Assembly: GCA_050701635.1 (NCBI GenBank)
Contig: JBOGDF010000010.1
Coordinates: 1 to 34,587 of the forward strand
Origin: WHSM01 sp050701635
GTDB taxonomy: Bacteria; Actinomycetota; Actinomycetes; Mycobacteriales; Micromonosporaceae
Direction: 5' to 3'
Length of the DNA: 34,587 bases
The position numbers and the translations under genes were made by a program. Positions within the stretch are counted from its first letter, which is position 1; the number at the start of each line of letters is the position of its first letter. The notes below the pieces were generated by a model, which saw only the letters and a list, made by a program, of their open reading frames with translations, had not been told where the DNA came from and did not search any database. Below, one piece after another: positions 16,740 to 24,521 of the stretch.

Positions 16740-16774
16740 TGGACCCTACCCACGGAGAGCGTGGGTCGGGTCCA
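16740..16774 (+). terminator. Terminator of the tRNA array
   Basis: TGGACCC-T-ACCCAC (16740-16753) pairs with GTGGGT-C-GGGTCCA (16761-16774) around a seven-base loop, giving a 14-position stem with one mismatch. It begins 12 bases after tRNA-Val and is followed by TTCGTCATTCT. The stem can extend outward with weaker pairs. Confidence 0.8.
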
Positions 16775-16790
16775 TTCGTCATTCTGCCCG

Positions 16791-16812
16791 GGGGACGACC
16801 CCCCGAGCCCCC
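16791..16812. repeat. 22-bp dispersed inverted repeat, copy 2
   Basis: Exact reverse complement of 7363-7384. It contains GGGG-ACGA-CCCC and can also pair CCGGGGG with CCCCCGG across the whole unit. It lies 16 bp past the tRNA terminator, so it may be a second terminator-like hairpin typical of this tRNA flank. Confidence 0.65.
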
Positions 16813-16912
16813 GGAAGCCCTCACCGCTTGCTCGCGTCGGTGGGGATCCGGTGGTTCGGCCGTCGCCGCCCCGCATCGCGTCCTAATCTCCCGTTCAGAG
16901 GGGGCGATAGCG

Positions 16913-17450
16913 ATGGGTGCTGTACGGAAACTACTGATGGTTCTCGCTCTGGTGGCCGCTGGCGCGCTCGCCGGATGCGGCGGCGATCAAATCCCCTGAC
17001 AAGCCGGGGGAGCCCGGCATGTATGTGGGCGAGCTCGCCGACACCGAGTTCTTCCTCGCGATCGCCATCACAGACAAGTCCATGGTGGGCTACATCTGCG
17101 ACGGCAAATCACGGGCGCAGTGGTACACCGGTTCCCCCACCGAGGGGACGACGACGCTGCAGGCGAAGAACGGGGAGCAGCTCAACGTGAGGCTGTCCCG
17201 CGAGGAGGCGAAGGGATCGGTCACCGTGGCAGGCACGGAGCACAACTTCACGCTCGGTGGCGCGGAGCGCCACCCCAGCGGTCTGTATCGCCACGAGGTC
17301 ACGGTCGAGGGCAAACAGCACATCTCAGGTTATGTGGTGCTTAACGACGGCCGAGGGAAGGGGCTGACCCTCGCCGACGGGAAGCCGCAAAAGGCGGGGG
17401 AGCTATCCATCTTCTCGACCGCCCGCCGACCAATCATCACCCCGTACTGA
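16913..17450 (+). pseudogene. Small lipoprotein, frameshifted after the lipobox
   Basis: ATG 16913, preceded by AGAGGGGG, opens a lipoprotein signal: MGAVRKLLMVLALVAAGALA then GCGGD, with lipobox ALAGC. The frame stops at 16997-16999. The neighbouring frame starts in the same place as KSPDKPGEPGMYVGELADTE and continues to 17450 with a plausible mature domain rich in strands (FFLAIAITDKSMVGYICDG, SGYVVLNDGRGKGLTLADG). A single extra base in GATC near 16985-16990 would explain the break. The mature part might be translated from ATG 17019 but would lack export. I do not recognise the family. It lies wholly between the two tRNA-Val repeats, so it may be cargo of the element that integrated there. 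Confidence 0.65.
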
Positions 17451-17512
17451 CAGCTCCGACGCTTCACGCGGCAGCAGGGCGAGTGCCCGCACGGCTGGCC
17501 ATCCGAGTTGGG

Positions 17513-17543
17513 CTGACACGGAAGACGTCACTGGTTCAACCCC
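17513..17543 (+). repeat. tRNA-Val(GAC) 3'-half fragment (candidate att copy)
   Basis: 31 bases match tRNA-Val(GAC) positions 16686-16716 at 29 of 31: CTGACACGGAAGA, one mismatch, GTCACTGGTTCAA, one mismatch, CCC. It covers the anticodon loop through the T-loop, the usual core of tyrosine-integrase attachment sites, in the same orientation as the intact gene. The acceptor end has not been kept, so it is not a functional tRNA. Confidence 0.75.
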
Positions 17544-17577
17544 CACCTGCTCGGGCAAGGTCTGCGACACTCGCGCG

Positions 17578-18777
17578 GTGTCTGAGAACGCTGGTGGTCA
17601 GCGGGTCATGGTCTGGTGGCGCCCCACCGGTCCAGAGGGGAGACTGCCGCGCGGGCTGGCCGTACTGATCCTGCTGGTCACGGCGGTGATCCTGGCCGCG
17701 GACCGGCCCGCAGGAGCTCCCCGCGGTACGGTGCTGTCCGCCGTCGACCTGGGGCCGGTGCGGTGGGACCGGCGGATTCTGGGGCGCGACGGCGGGCTGT
17801 CCGCGCGCTGGGGCGACTCCACGATCTGGGTGTTCGGCGACACCATCCTCAGCTCCCCCGGCGCCGACGGCGACCGCTGGGCCGACAACTCCAGCGCGGT
17901 CACCTCCGATCTGGACGCCGGAGACGGGATCACCCTCGTACCCCCGGATGGGTTGGAGCACCCCGACGCAGCGCGGGTGCCCGGTGAATACCTTCCGCTG
18001 TCGCCGTGGGAGGCGGGTTTCAACCATCGCAACGACCCGGCGCGGTGCGGCACGGCCCGCCACGGCGAGTGCGGGCAGCAGTATTTCCTCTGGCCGGGGC
18101 CGGTGGTGCCGGATCCCAAGCGCGGCCGGATCCTGTTCTTCCTCACCGCGGGACGGCGCGGCGGCGCCATCACCGGATACCAGCAGTGGGGCACGGGACT
18201 CGCTGTGTGGGACGCCGCGTCCGGTAGCACCACCCGCCCGGCGCAGGCCCCGGGCCGCGGCAGCGAGGCGGGAAACCGCTGGACCATGTTCCGGCCCGGC
18301 GAGACCCCGTACCCCACGATGACCGTCACGGTCGGACAGACGCTCTACGGGTACGGGTGCCAGGACGGCGGGCGGTTCGTGTTCCGGTGCCGGCTGGCCC
18401 GGGTGCCGCTGGCACAGGCGACCAGCCGTGACGCGTGGCGGTTCTTCGTCGGGGGTGGCCGGTGGAGCGCCGACGCCGACGACGCGGTCACCGTGTTCGA
18501 CGGCGGGCACTCCGGAAGCGTGTTCTACAACCCGTACCTGGGGCGCTACCTGGCGGTGTACGGGTTCGACCGGGCGTACTACCGTACGGCGCCGCAGCCG
18601 TGGGGCCCGTGGTCGACAGCGCGCCGGTTGTTCGACACCGTGCCGGCCACCAGGGACTTCAACTACTTCGTGCTCGCCCACCCCGAGTACGGCACCGGGA
18701 ACACCCTGTACGTCACGTACAGCCGGCCCACCGAGGTCGGCTGGGAGCTCCGGCTCACCCGGGTCGAGCTCGCCTGA
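17578..18777 (+). CDS. DUF4185 domain protein, membrane-anchored or secreted
   Basis: Product of 399 residues with an N-terminal hydrophobic segment (LAVLILLVTAVILAA, about residues 27-41) that would act as signal anchor. The rest is a repeat of short strands with WGDSTIWVFGDTIL, LFFLTAGRRGGAITG, TPYPTMTVTVGQTLYGYGCQ, SVFYNPYLGRYLAVYGFD and AHPEYGTGNTLYVTYSRP, the pattern of DUF4185 proteins, which resemble glycoside-hydrolase-like beta-propellers. Substrate unknown. GTG 17578 has no ribosome-binding site; a -10-like GACACT six bases upstream would make it leaderless. ATG 17608 is an alternative. It starts 35 bp after the tRNA-Val fragment and converges on the PhoX-like gene. Confidence 0.8.
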   Translation: MSENAGGQRVMVWWRPTGPEGRLPRGLAVLILLVTAVILAADRPAGAPRGTVLSAVDLGPVRWDRRILGRDGGLSARWGDSTIWVFGDTILSSPGADGDRWADNSSAVTSDLDAGDGITLVPPDGLEHPDAARVPGEYLPLSPWEAGFNHRNDPARCGTARHGECGQQYFLWPGPVVPDPKRGRILFFLTAGRRGGAITGYQQWGTGLAVWDAASGSTTRPAQAPGRGSEAGNRWTMFRPGETPYPTMTVTVGQTLYGYGCQDGGRFVFRCRLARVPLAQATSRDAWRFFVGGGRWSADADDAVTVFDGGHSGSVFYNPYLGRYLAVYGFDRAYYRTAPQPWGPWSTARRLFDTVPATRDFNYFVLAHPEYGTGNTLYVTYSRPTEVGWELRLTRVELA

Positions 18778-18810
18778 GCCGGCGTGACGGCATCGCACCG
18801 CCACGCCGGC
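18778..18810. terminator. Bidirectional terminator between convergent genes
   Basis: GCCGGCGTG-A-CGG (18778-18790) pairs with CCG-C-CACGCCGGC (18798-18810) around a seven-base loop: 12 paired positions and one mismatch. It begins immediately after the DUF4185 stop and ends 6 bp before the PhoX-like stop. Confidence 0.8.
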
Positions 18811-18816
18811 GCTGCC

Positions 18817-20280
18817 TCACACCCCGATCCGCTCCCACGGCCCCCAGATGGCGAAGGTCAGACCCTTGCTGGCCTGGATGTTGACGAACAGGGTGCCGCC
18901 GTCCGGGCTGAACGTGGACCCAGCGAACTCGTCGCCGAACCGGGGTGCGCCGCTGGCGCTGTGCAGCCGGTTCAGGGCGATATCGAAGATCTGCCCGCCG
19001 CGGCTGAGCCCCCGCAGGTAGTTGTCGCCGGAGCTGTCCTCGCAGAGCACCAGGGTGCCGCGGGCGCTGGTGGTCACGTTGTCCGGCAGGTCGAGGGTGT
19101 CCTGGTCGGGCGACTGGTAGACGAGCTGCAGCAGCTGCGACCGGGTGTGGTAGGCCCAGATCTGGCCGAACCCGTTGCCGTACCCGTCGCCGATCGGCCC
19201 GAAGTCGGTCTCGGCCGGGCCACCGCCCTGGGTGGAGCAGAAGTAGACCACGCCGTGGTCGTGCACGCAGCCTTCCAGCCGGGAGAAGTACGCCGCGCCC
19301 TGCGAGAATCCCTGGTTGCCGACGTAGACGATGGCCTCGTTGTTCGAGGTCGGCGCCGGCTCCCCCGGGGTGTACGGGAAGCTCGGCGCGGGATCGTCGA
19401 TGTCGACCCACTCCACCCGGTACGTCGCCCGCGGGAACTGTGTGGCCTCCAGGTGAGCGTTCGGCGCGCCGACCACCGCCAGCATCTGCAGCCGGCCGTC
19501 GTTGCCGAGCCGCCCGCTGCTCATCGGGTTGGCCGACGGCAGGTAGCGGTAGAACCCGGACGGGAAGCCGAAGTTGTCCTCCGTCAGGTAGAGGGCGCCC
19601 TCCTTCGGGTCGAAGGCGACCGCCTCGTGCGCGAACCGGCCGGCCTGCGTGATCGGCTCGCGGTCGGACTGCCCGCCGGCCGGCACCTCGAAGATGAAGC
19701 CGTGCCGCTGCTCCAGGTCGACATTGGGCCGGTTGGTGAAGTCGGCGCCCACGTCGGGGCCGTTGACCGTCTCCTCGCAGGTGACCCAGGCACCCCATGG
19801 CATCGGCCCGCCGGAGCAGTTCATCTGTGTGCCGTTGAGGCTGGTGTACGCGTCGAGCACCTCGCCCCTCGGGGTGACCAGGATCGTGGTGGTGCCGCCG
19901 AGCGCGGCGCCGTCGTAGGGCGTGCCGGGCCCGAACGCGCCGCCCGGGACGTTCCCGTTCACCTCGTGGTTGCGGACCAGCCACACGTTGCCGTCCGGCG
20001 CCGGCAGCGCGGCCATGCCGTCGTGCCGTCCGGGCAGGACCGTGCCGTCACCGAGCACGACGGGGGCGCCGTCGGTGTCGTGGAACGAGCGGTACGCGAA
20101 ACCCTCCGGCAGCCATAACCGGACCTGGCCGTCCCGCAGGTCGGCGACCGGCCCCAGCACCGCGTGCGGCGCCTGCCGGCCCTCCCCCGCCATCGCGGCC
20201 CTGGCCACGAACCCTGCGAACGGCCCGCCCACCAGAGCTCCGGCCGCCGCGCTGCGCAACACCGTACGACGGTTGACCAT
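18817..20280 (-). CDS. PhoX/DUF839 family phosphatase-like protein, Tat-exported
   Basis: Product of 487 residues. The N-terminus NRRTVLRSAAAGALVGGP is a twin-arginine signal, so export occurs folded. The body matches the PhoX/DUF839 beta-propeller: NVWLVRNHEVNG, PWGAWVTCEETVNG, RFAHEAVAFDPKEGALYLTE, DNVTTSARGTLVLCEDSSGD and GSTFSPDGGTLFVNIQ hold the conserved Glu, Asp and Asn that bind calcium/iron in PhoX alkaline phosphatases. Phosphatase activity is inferred from family membership. ATG 20280 is preceded by GGGAGGG four bases upstream. No Pho box was recognised by eye. Confidence 0.88.
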   Translation of the reverse strand: MVNRRTVLRSAAAGALVGGPFAGFVARAAMAGEGRQAPHAVLGPVADLRDGQVRLWLPEGFAYRSFHDTDGAPVVLGDGTVLPGRHDGMAALPAPDGNVWLVRNHEVNGNVPGGAFGPGTPYDGAALGGTTTILVTPRGEVLDAYTSLNGTQMNCSGGPMPWGAWVTCEETVNGPDVGADFTNRPNVDLEQRHGFIFEVPAGGQSDREPITQAGRFAHEAVAFDPKEGALYLTEDNFGFPSGFYRYLPSANPMSSGRLGNDGRLQMLAVVGAPNAHLEATQFPRATYRVEWVDIDDPAPSFPYTPGEPAPTSNNEAIVYVGNQGFSQGAAYFSRLEGCVHDHGVVYFCSTQGGGPAETDFGPIGDGYGNGFGQIWAYHTRSQLLQLVYQSPDQDTLDLPDNVTTSARGTLVLCEDSSGDNYLRGLSRGGQIFDIALNRLHSASGAPRFGDEFAGSTFSPDGGTLFVNIQASKGLTFAIWGPWERIGV

Positions 20281-20368
20281 GACACCCTCCCGGCATGCTC
20301 ACCCCGAGGCGGCAAACGCTACGCCGGCTGGGACGGACCGGAAAGTCGGTCGAACGGCCAGGCCCCGG

Positions 20369-21403
20369 TCAGGCGAGCCACTCCTTGACCTGGGCGATCA
20401 GCGCCACCGGGTCGGCGCCCACCGGGGTGACGTTGAGGTTCGTGACACCCGCTTCGGCGAACGCGGCGATCCGCTCCTTGACGTAGCTGGCGGGGCCCAC
20501 CAGGTTGGTCAGCTCCACCAGCTCGGCGGGCAGCGCGGCGGCCGCCTCGTCTTTCTTGCCGGCCAGGTAGAGCTCCTGCACCTTCTCGGCCTCGGCCTCG
20601 TAGCCGTACCGCCGGGCGAGGTCGTTGTAGAAGTTGCGGCCCTTGGCGCCCATGCCGCCCACGTACAGGGCGAGGAACGGGCGGGACAGGTCGCGTAGCG
20701 CGAGCGTGTCCTCGCCTTCTCCGATCGCCAGCATGCCGCCGGTGGAGATCTCCAGCGGTTTCAGGTCGGGCGAGCGCTTGGCGGCCCCGTCGGCGAGCGG
20801 CTTGCCCCAGACGTCCTTTGCCTTCTCGGGTACGTGCAGGATCGGCAGCCAGCCGTCGGCGATCTCGGCGGTGAGCTTGACGTTCTTCTCCCCCAGCGCG
20901 GCGACGTAGATCGGGATCTGGTCGCGTACCGGGTGGGTGAGCATCTTCAGCGGCTTGCCCAGCCCGGTGCCGCGCTCGGCGGGCAGCGGGATCTGGTAGA
21001 GCCCGTCGTTGGTGATCACTTCCCGCTTCAGCGCCCGCCGTACGATGTCGATCACTTCGCGGGTACGCCCCAGCGGCTTGTCGTACGGCGTCGCGTGCCA
21101 GCCCTCGATCACCTGCGGCCCGGACGCACCGATCCCGAGGATGGCGCGGCCTTCGCTCACCGAGTCGAGCCCGGCGGCGGTCTGCGCCAGCAGCGCCGGG
21201 GTACGCGAGTAGATGTTCAGGATCGCGGAGCCGATCTCGACCCGCTCGGTACGCGCCGCGAGGTAGCCCATCAACGTCGGCGAGTCGAACCCGTACGCCT
21301 CCGCCACCCAGATCACGTCGAGCCCGGCCTGCTCCAGCGCCACCACCTGGTCGGCGGACGCCTTCGGGTCTCCCGCGTACATCAGCGTGGTGCTCAGCCG
21401 CAT
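20369..21403 (-). CDS. LLM-class F420-dependent oxidoreductase
   Basis: Product of 344 residues with the luciferase-like TIM-barrel pattern: LEQAGLDVIWVAEAYGFDSP, ARTERVEIGSAILNIYSRTP, GRAILGIGASGPQVIEGWHA, IPIYVAALGEKNVKLTAEIA and DGWLPILHVP. It resembles actinobacterial F420-dependent enzymes of the TIGR03559 kind; substrate unknown. ATG 21403 is chosen over GTG 21421 because GGGAGA lies six bases upstream of it. An operator-like inverted repeat is 20 bp upstream. Same strand as, and downstream of, the crotonase gene, suggesting a joint role in lipid or acyl-CoA metabolism. Confidence 0.88.
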   Translation of the reverse strand: MRLSTTLMYAGDPKASADQVVALEQAGLDVIWVAEAYGFDSPTLMGYLAARTERVEIGSAILNIYSRTPALLAQTAAGLDSVSEGRAILGIGASGPQVIEGWHATPYDKPLGRTREVIDIVRRALKREVITNDGLYQIPLPAERGTGLGKPLKMLTHPVRDQIPIYVAALGEKNVKLTAEIADGWLPILHVPEKAKDVWGKPLADGAAKRSPDLKPLEISTGGMLAIGEGEDTLALRDLSRPFLALYVGGMGAKGRNFYNDLARRYGYEAEAEKVQELYLAGKKDEAAAALPAELVELTNLVGPASYVKERIAAFAEAGVTNLNVTPVGADPVALIAQVKEWLA

Positions 21404-21422
21404 CGCTCGTCTCCCGTCCACT

Positions 21423-21440
21423 TGTTAATGACGATTAGCA
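21423..21440 (-). promoter_or_regulatory. Operator-like inverted repeat before the LLM oxidoreductase
   Basis: TGTTAAT (21423-21429) and ATTAGCA (21434-21440) are inverted arms with one mismatch and a 4-bp spacer. The site is AT-rich in a GC-rich region, lies about 20 bp before ATG 21403, and has the size of a TetR-family operator. Confidence 0.45.
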
Positions 21441-21476
21441 TGCGCGACACAGCCTGCCCTGGCAATACGGGATATC

Positions 21477-22319
21477 TCACGCGCCGCGGAACTCCGGCGG
21501 GCGCTTCTGCACGAACGCCTGCACCGCCTCGGCCAGGTCCTCACTCGGCAGGAACGCGGCGTTCCACGCCGACACCTGCCGCAGCCCGGCGGCGATCGCC
21601 GCCTCCCGGCCTTCGTTCAGCATGTGCTTGACCCCGTACACGGTCAGCGGTGGGTTCGCGGCGATCTCCGTCGCCAACTCCCGCGCCGCCGCCAGCACCG
21701 CTGCCTGATCCGGGTGTACGTGGTTCACCAGCCCGATCTCCGCCGCGCGGGCGGCGTCGATGTCCTTGCCGGTGAGCGCCAGCTCCCGCAGGTGGCCTTC
21801 GCCGATGACCCCGGACAGCCGTTGCAGGCTGCCGATGTCGGCGACGATCGCGAGCTTCACCTCGCGGATGCTGAACTTCGCGTCCGCGCTGGCCAGCCGT
21901 ACGTCCGCGGCGCTGATCAGGTCGACGCCACCACCGATGCACCAGCCGGAGACCGCCGCCACCACGGGCTTGCGGCACGCGGCGAGCGAGCTGATCGCGT
22001 CCTGCAACCGGCGGATCTCGTACAGGAACTCGGTACGCGGTCCGGCCTGCGCGCCGCCCGCGAGGGCCTCGCCCCACTGCGGCAGCATCGCCGGCAGGTC
22101 CAACCCGTACGAGAAGTGCTTGCCGCTGCCGGTGAGGACGGCGGCGCGCACCTCGGGATCGGCGTCGAGCGCGGCGAACACCTGGGGCAGCTCGCGCCAG
22201 AAGTCGGGGCCCATCGCGTTGCCCTTGCCAGGACCGAGCATCGTCACCTCGGCCACGTGACCGTCGCGGGTGACCTGCAGCGACTTCAACTCGGTGTCGA
22301 TTCCCACGACGTCCGCCAT
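21477..22319 (-). CDS. Crotonase, dienoyl-CoA isomerase-like
   Basis: Product of 280 residues of the enoyl-CoA hydratase/isomerase superfamily. GKHFSYGLDLPAML and AAVSGWCIGGGVDLISAADV form the oxyanion hole and CoA pocket. Three acidic residues match the catalytic set of delta(3,5)-delta(2,4)-dienoyl-CoA isomerase (ECH1): Asp in GGGVD, Glu in IREVKLA and Asp in VADIGSLQRL. That supports an isomerase acting in beta-oxidation of unsaturated acyl-CoAs rather than a simple hydratase. ATG 22319 is used (MADVVGIDTELKSLQV). A perfect inverted repeat lies 22 bp upstream. The next gene on the strand is the LLM oxidoreductase, 73 bp further on. Confidence 0.88.
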   Translation of the reverse strand: MADVVGIDTELKSLQVTRDGHVAEVTMLGPGKGNAMGPDFWRELPQVFAALDADPEVRAAVLTGSGKHFSYGLDLPAMLPQWGEALAGGAQAGPRTEFLYEIRRLQDAISSLAACRKPVVAAVSGWCIGGGVDLISAADVRLASADAKFSIREVKLAIVADIGSLQRLSGVIGEGHLRELALTGKDIDAARAAEIGLVNHVHPDQAAVLAAARELATEIAANPPLTVYGVKHMLNEGREAAIAAGLRQVSAWNAAFLPSEDLAEAVQAFVQKRPPEFRGA

Positions 22320-22341
22320 CGGCGCGCTCCCTCTCAGCGAT

Positions 22342-22364
22342 GGTTACCCGCGAGTAGGGTAACC
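22342..22364 (-). promoter_or_regulatory. Perfect inverted repeat before the crotonase gene
   Basis: GGTTACCC (22342-22349) and GGGTAACC (22357-22364) are perfect 8-bp arms with a 7-bp spacer (GCGAGTA). It lies between the DUF445 stop and the crotonase start on the same strand. It could be a regulator operator, given the size, or a terminator for the DUF445 gene; the short stem and 22-bp distance to the start favour an operator. Confidence 0.5.
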
Positions 22365-22374
22365 CGCCGGCTCG

Positions 22375-23604
22375 TTACTCCAGCAGCAGGATCACCTGGA
22401 GCTCACCGACCAGGAAGCCGATCAGCGCGCCGACGGTGATCAGCTTCCACTCGTCCTGCTTGAACGCCGGGCGCAGGATGCCCTCGTACTCGATCGGGCT
22501 CAGCAGCAGCATCTTGTCCACGATGGTCTGCCGTACGTCCAGCGCGTCGGTGGCGTACGCCATCGCGGGCCGCATCGTCTCGGGCATCTCCTGCATCGCC
22601 CGCTCCACCGCCCGGTGCTTCATCTCCTGGAACCGGCGACCGCCCACCATCAGCACCACCAGCGGCTTGGCCAGGCTGAGCCGGGAGTCGACCGCGGCGC
22701 GCAGCTCGGCCTCCAGGCGCTTGAACAGCCGGTCGGACTTCGGCCCGGTGAGCAGCCCTTCCACCATCGACGGCACGGTGATCACCTCGTCGGCGATCAG
22801 CTTGCCGTAGTCTGCGGCCACCTGCTTGCGCCGCTTCTGGAACATCCCCTGCCACTCGAAGAGCCCGAGGAACTTCCGTGGCTCCCGCGGGTAGAAGATC
22901 ATCTTGAGCGCCAGCCAGTCGGTGGCGCCGCCGACGAACAGCCCGAACAGCGGCATCACGAGGGGCTGGTGGGTGAGCGCCCAGACGATCACCTGGATCA
23001 GCCCGAGCCCGAAGCCGAAGTAGAGACCGGAGCGGATGATGAAGTCCATCTCGGGCTTGGCGACGTCGCGAATCAGCCGGTTCAGGGTGGCCTTGTCGCG
23101 GATCAGGTTGCTGATCGCGAGATCCCGTACGTCGATGTAGTCCTCGATGTTGTCCATCACCTCGGGCAGCAGCTTGCGCGCCACGGTGGGCGCCTGCTTG
23201 CGTACCTCACTGATGATCAACCGCTGTACGGGTGCCGGCGTCATCTCCCACAGGTCGGCCTGGTATTCCCGAAGCAGCTCCTCGCCGACCGCGCCGGAGA
23301 CCCGCTTCAGCGGCTCTTCGACCTCGCGTACCAGTCGGTTCGGGTCGAGTCGGCGGAGGATCTCCTGCGGGTCGATCAGCCGCCCGAGCAGCAGGTCCAT
23401 CGCGGTGGCCGCCATCCGACCGGCGTTCGCCGGCAGCACGCCCTGCCACCCCAGGAACGGGCGGATGCCCTTGAAGTCCAGCGGGCGGAACATCATCTCG
23501 ACCGCGACGAACTTGGTGCCGTACCCGATCGCGGCGGCGATGAACGGGATCGACGTGTAGAGCAGCCAGTGATCGGCCAGCTCTCGCCCGAGGTCTTGCA
23601 GCAT
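22375..23604 (-). CDS. DUF445 family membrane protein
   Basis: Product of 409 residues. The N-terminal membrane helix (WLLYTSIPFIAAAIGYGTKF) is followed by MMFRPLDF, a mid-protein hydrophobic hairpin (FGFGLGLIQVIVWAL and PLFGLFVGGATDWLALKMIF) with YPREPRKFLG, and a C-terminal helix (LITVGALIGFLVGELQVILL). The paired AxxxGYxTKxxAVxMMFRP and GxxTDWLALKMIFYP blocks are the DUF445 (YheB/YjiN-like) duplication. Function unknown. ATG 23604 is chosen because GGGAGG sits four bases upstream; the frame also has GTG at 23616, within that site. Confidence 0.88.
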   Translation of the reverse strand: MLQDLGRELADHWLLYTSIPFIAAAIGYGTKFVAVEMMFRPLDFKGIRPFLGWQGVLPANAGRMAATAMDLLLGRLIDPQEILRRLDPNRLVREVEEPLKRVSGAVGEELLREYQADLWEMTPAPVQRLIISEVRKQAPTVARKLLPEVMDNIEDYIDVRDLAISNLIRDKATLNRLIRDVAKPEMDFIIRSGLYFGFGLGLIQVIVWALTHQPLVMPLFGLFVGGATDWLALKMIFYPREPRKFLGLFEWQGMFQKRRKQVAADYGKLIADEVITVPSMVEGLLTGPKSDRLFKRLEAELRAAVDSRLSLAKPLVVLMVGGRRFQEMKHRAVERAMQEMPETMRPAMAYATDALDVRQTIVDKMLLLSPIEYEGILRPAFKQDEWKLITVGALIGFLVGELQVILLLE

Positions 23605-23722
23605 CGGCCCTCCCACGCGTACGTCCGATGCTCCCCCGGCGCACCGCGCCCCAGCCAGCGTGTGTTGATCATAGGGCCCGGCAATCCGGTGCCTGGACAG
23701 GTTGCCTCGACAGCGTTAGCTT

Positions 23723-23738
23723 CTAAGCGCTTGCTTAG
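23723..23738. promoter_or_regulatory. TetR-type operator before the SDR/acyl-CoA dehydrogenase operon
   Basis: CTAAGC (23723-23728) and GCTTAG (23733-23738) form perfect inverted arms with a 4-bp spacer. The core AGCAAGCGCTTAG, read on the minus strand, is close to the KstR2 consensus AnCAAGnnCTTGnT, though one half is imperfect. It lies 18 bp before GTG 23756. The last gene of the operon is a TetR regulator, the natural candidate to bind here. Confidence 0.6.
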
Positions 23739-23755
23739 TAGAGAGGGGTACGCCG

Positions 23756-24517
23756 GTGGCCGAGTCACCACAACGCACCGCGATCGTGACCGGAGCCGCG
23801 CGTGGCATCGGCGCGGCCGTCGCCAAGCGGCTGGCCCGCGACGGATTCGCGGTGGCGGTGATCGATCTGGACGAGTCCGCGTGCGCCGACACGGTGAAGG
23901 CGATCGAGTCCGCCGGCGGCCGGGCGCTCGCGGTGGGCGCCGACGTCAGCGACGCCGAGCAGGTCGCCGCCGCGGTGAGCCGGGTGGCCGGCGAGCTGGG
24001 CCCGCCCACGGTGCTGGTCAACAACGCCGGGATCACCCGCGACAACCTGATCTTCAAGATGACCGACCAGGACTGGGACTCGGTGATCGGCGTACACCTG
24101 CGAGGGTCGTTCCTGATGACCCGGGCCGCACAGAAGCACATGACCGAGGCGAGGTGGGGTCGGGTCGTCAACCTGTCCAGCACCTCGGCGCTCGGCAACC
24201 GGGGCCAGGTCAACTACTCCACCGCGAAAGCCGGGCTGCAGGGCTTCACCAAGACGCTCGCCATCGAGCTGGGAAAGTTCGGCGTCACCGCCAACGCGAT
24301 CGCGCCCGGGTTCATCGAGACCGAGATGACCGCGGCCACCGCCGAGCGGCTCGGCGTACCGTTTGAGGACTTCAAGAAGGCCGCTGCGAGCCAGATCCCG
24401 GTGGGCCGGACCGGCACCCCGGACGACATTGCGGCGACGGCGTCGTTCCTGGTCAGCGACGAGGCCGGGTTCGTCTCCGGCCAGGTGATCTACGTCGCCG
24501 GCGGACCGCAGGACTGA
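23756..24517 (+). CDS. FabG-like short-chain dehydrogenase (3-oxoacyl reductase family)
   Basis: Product of 253 residues with a complete classical SDR signature: TGAARGIG (NADP(H)-binding Gly loop, about 12-19), NNAG (about 89-92), active-site Ser in NLSSTSALG and YSTAK (catalytic Tyr and Lys), then PGFIETEMT. It should reduce a 3-oxoacyl thioester or oxidise a 3-hydroxyacyl one. Because it is in an operon with acyl-CoA dehydrogenases, a 3-hydroxyacyl-CoA dehydrogenase role in beta-oxidation is as likely as fatty-acid synthesis. GTG 23756 follows GAGAGGGG by about seven bases. First gene of a four-gene operon; four bases separate it from the next ATG. Confidence 0.9.
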   Translation: MAESPQRTAIVTGAARGIGAAVAKRLARDGFAVAVIDLDESACADTVKAIESAGGRALAVGADVSDAEQVAAAVSRVAGELGPPTVLVNNAGITRDNLIFKMTDQDWDSVIGVHLRGSFLMTRAAQKHMTEARWGRVVNLSSTSALGNRGQVNYSTAKAGLQGFTKTLAIELGKFGVTANAIAPGFIETEMTAATAERLGVPFEDFKKAAASQIPVGRTGTPDDIAATASFLVSDEAGFVSGQVIYVAGGPQD

Positions 24518-24521
24518 CGCG

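Noticed and set aside
16447..16824. 125-codon minus-strand frame over the tRNA array
   Set aside because: Contains the GATGIEPVTS-type and DGTRTRDPHLG-type peptides that arise from antisense translation of tRNA genes.
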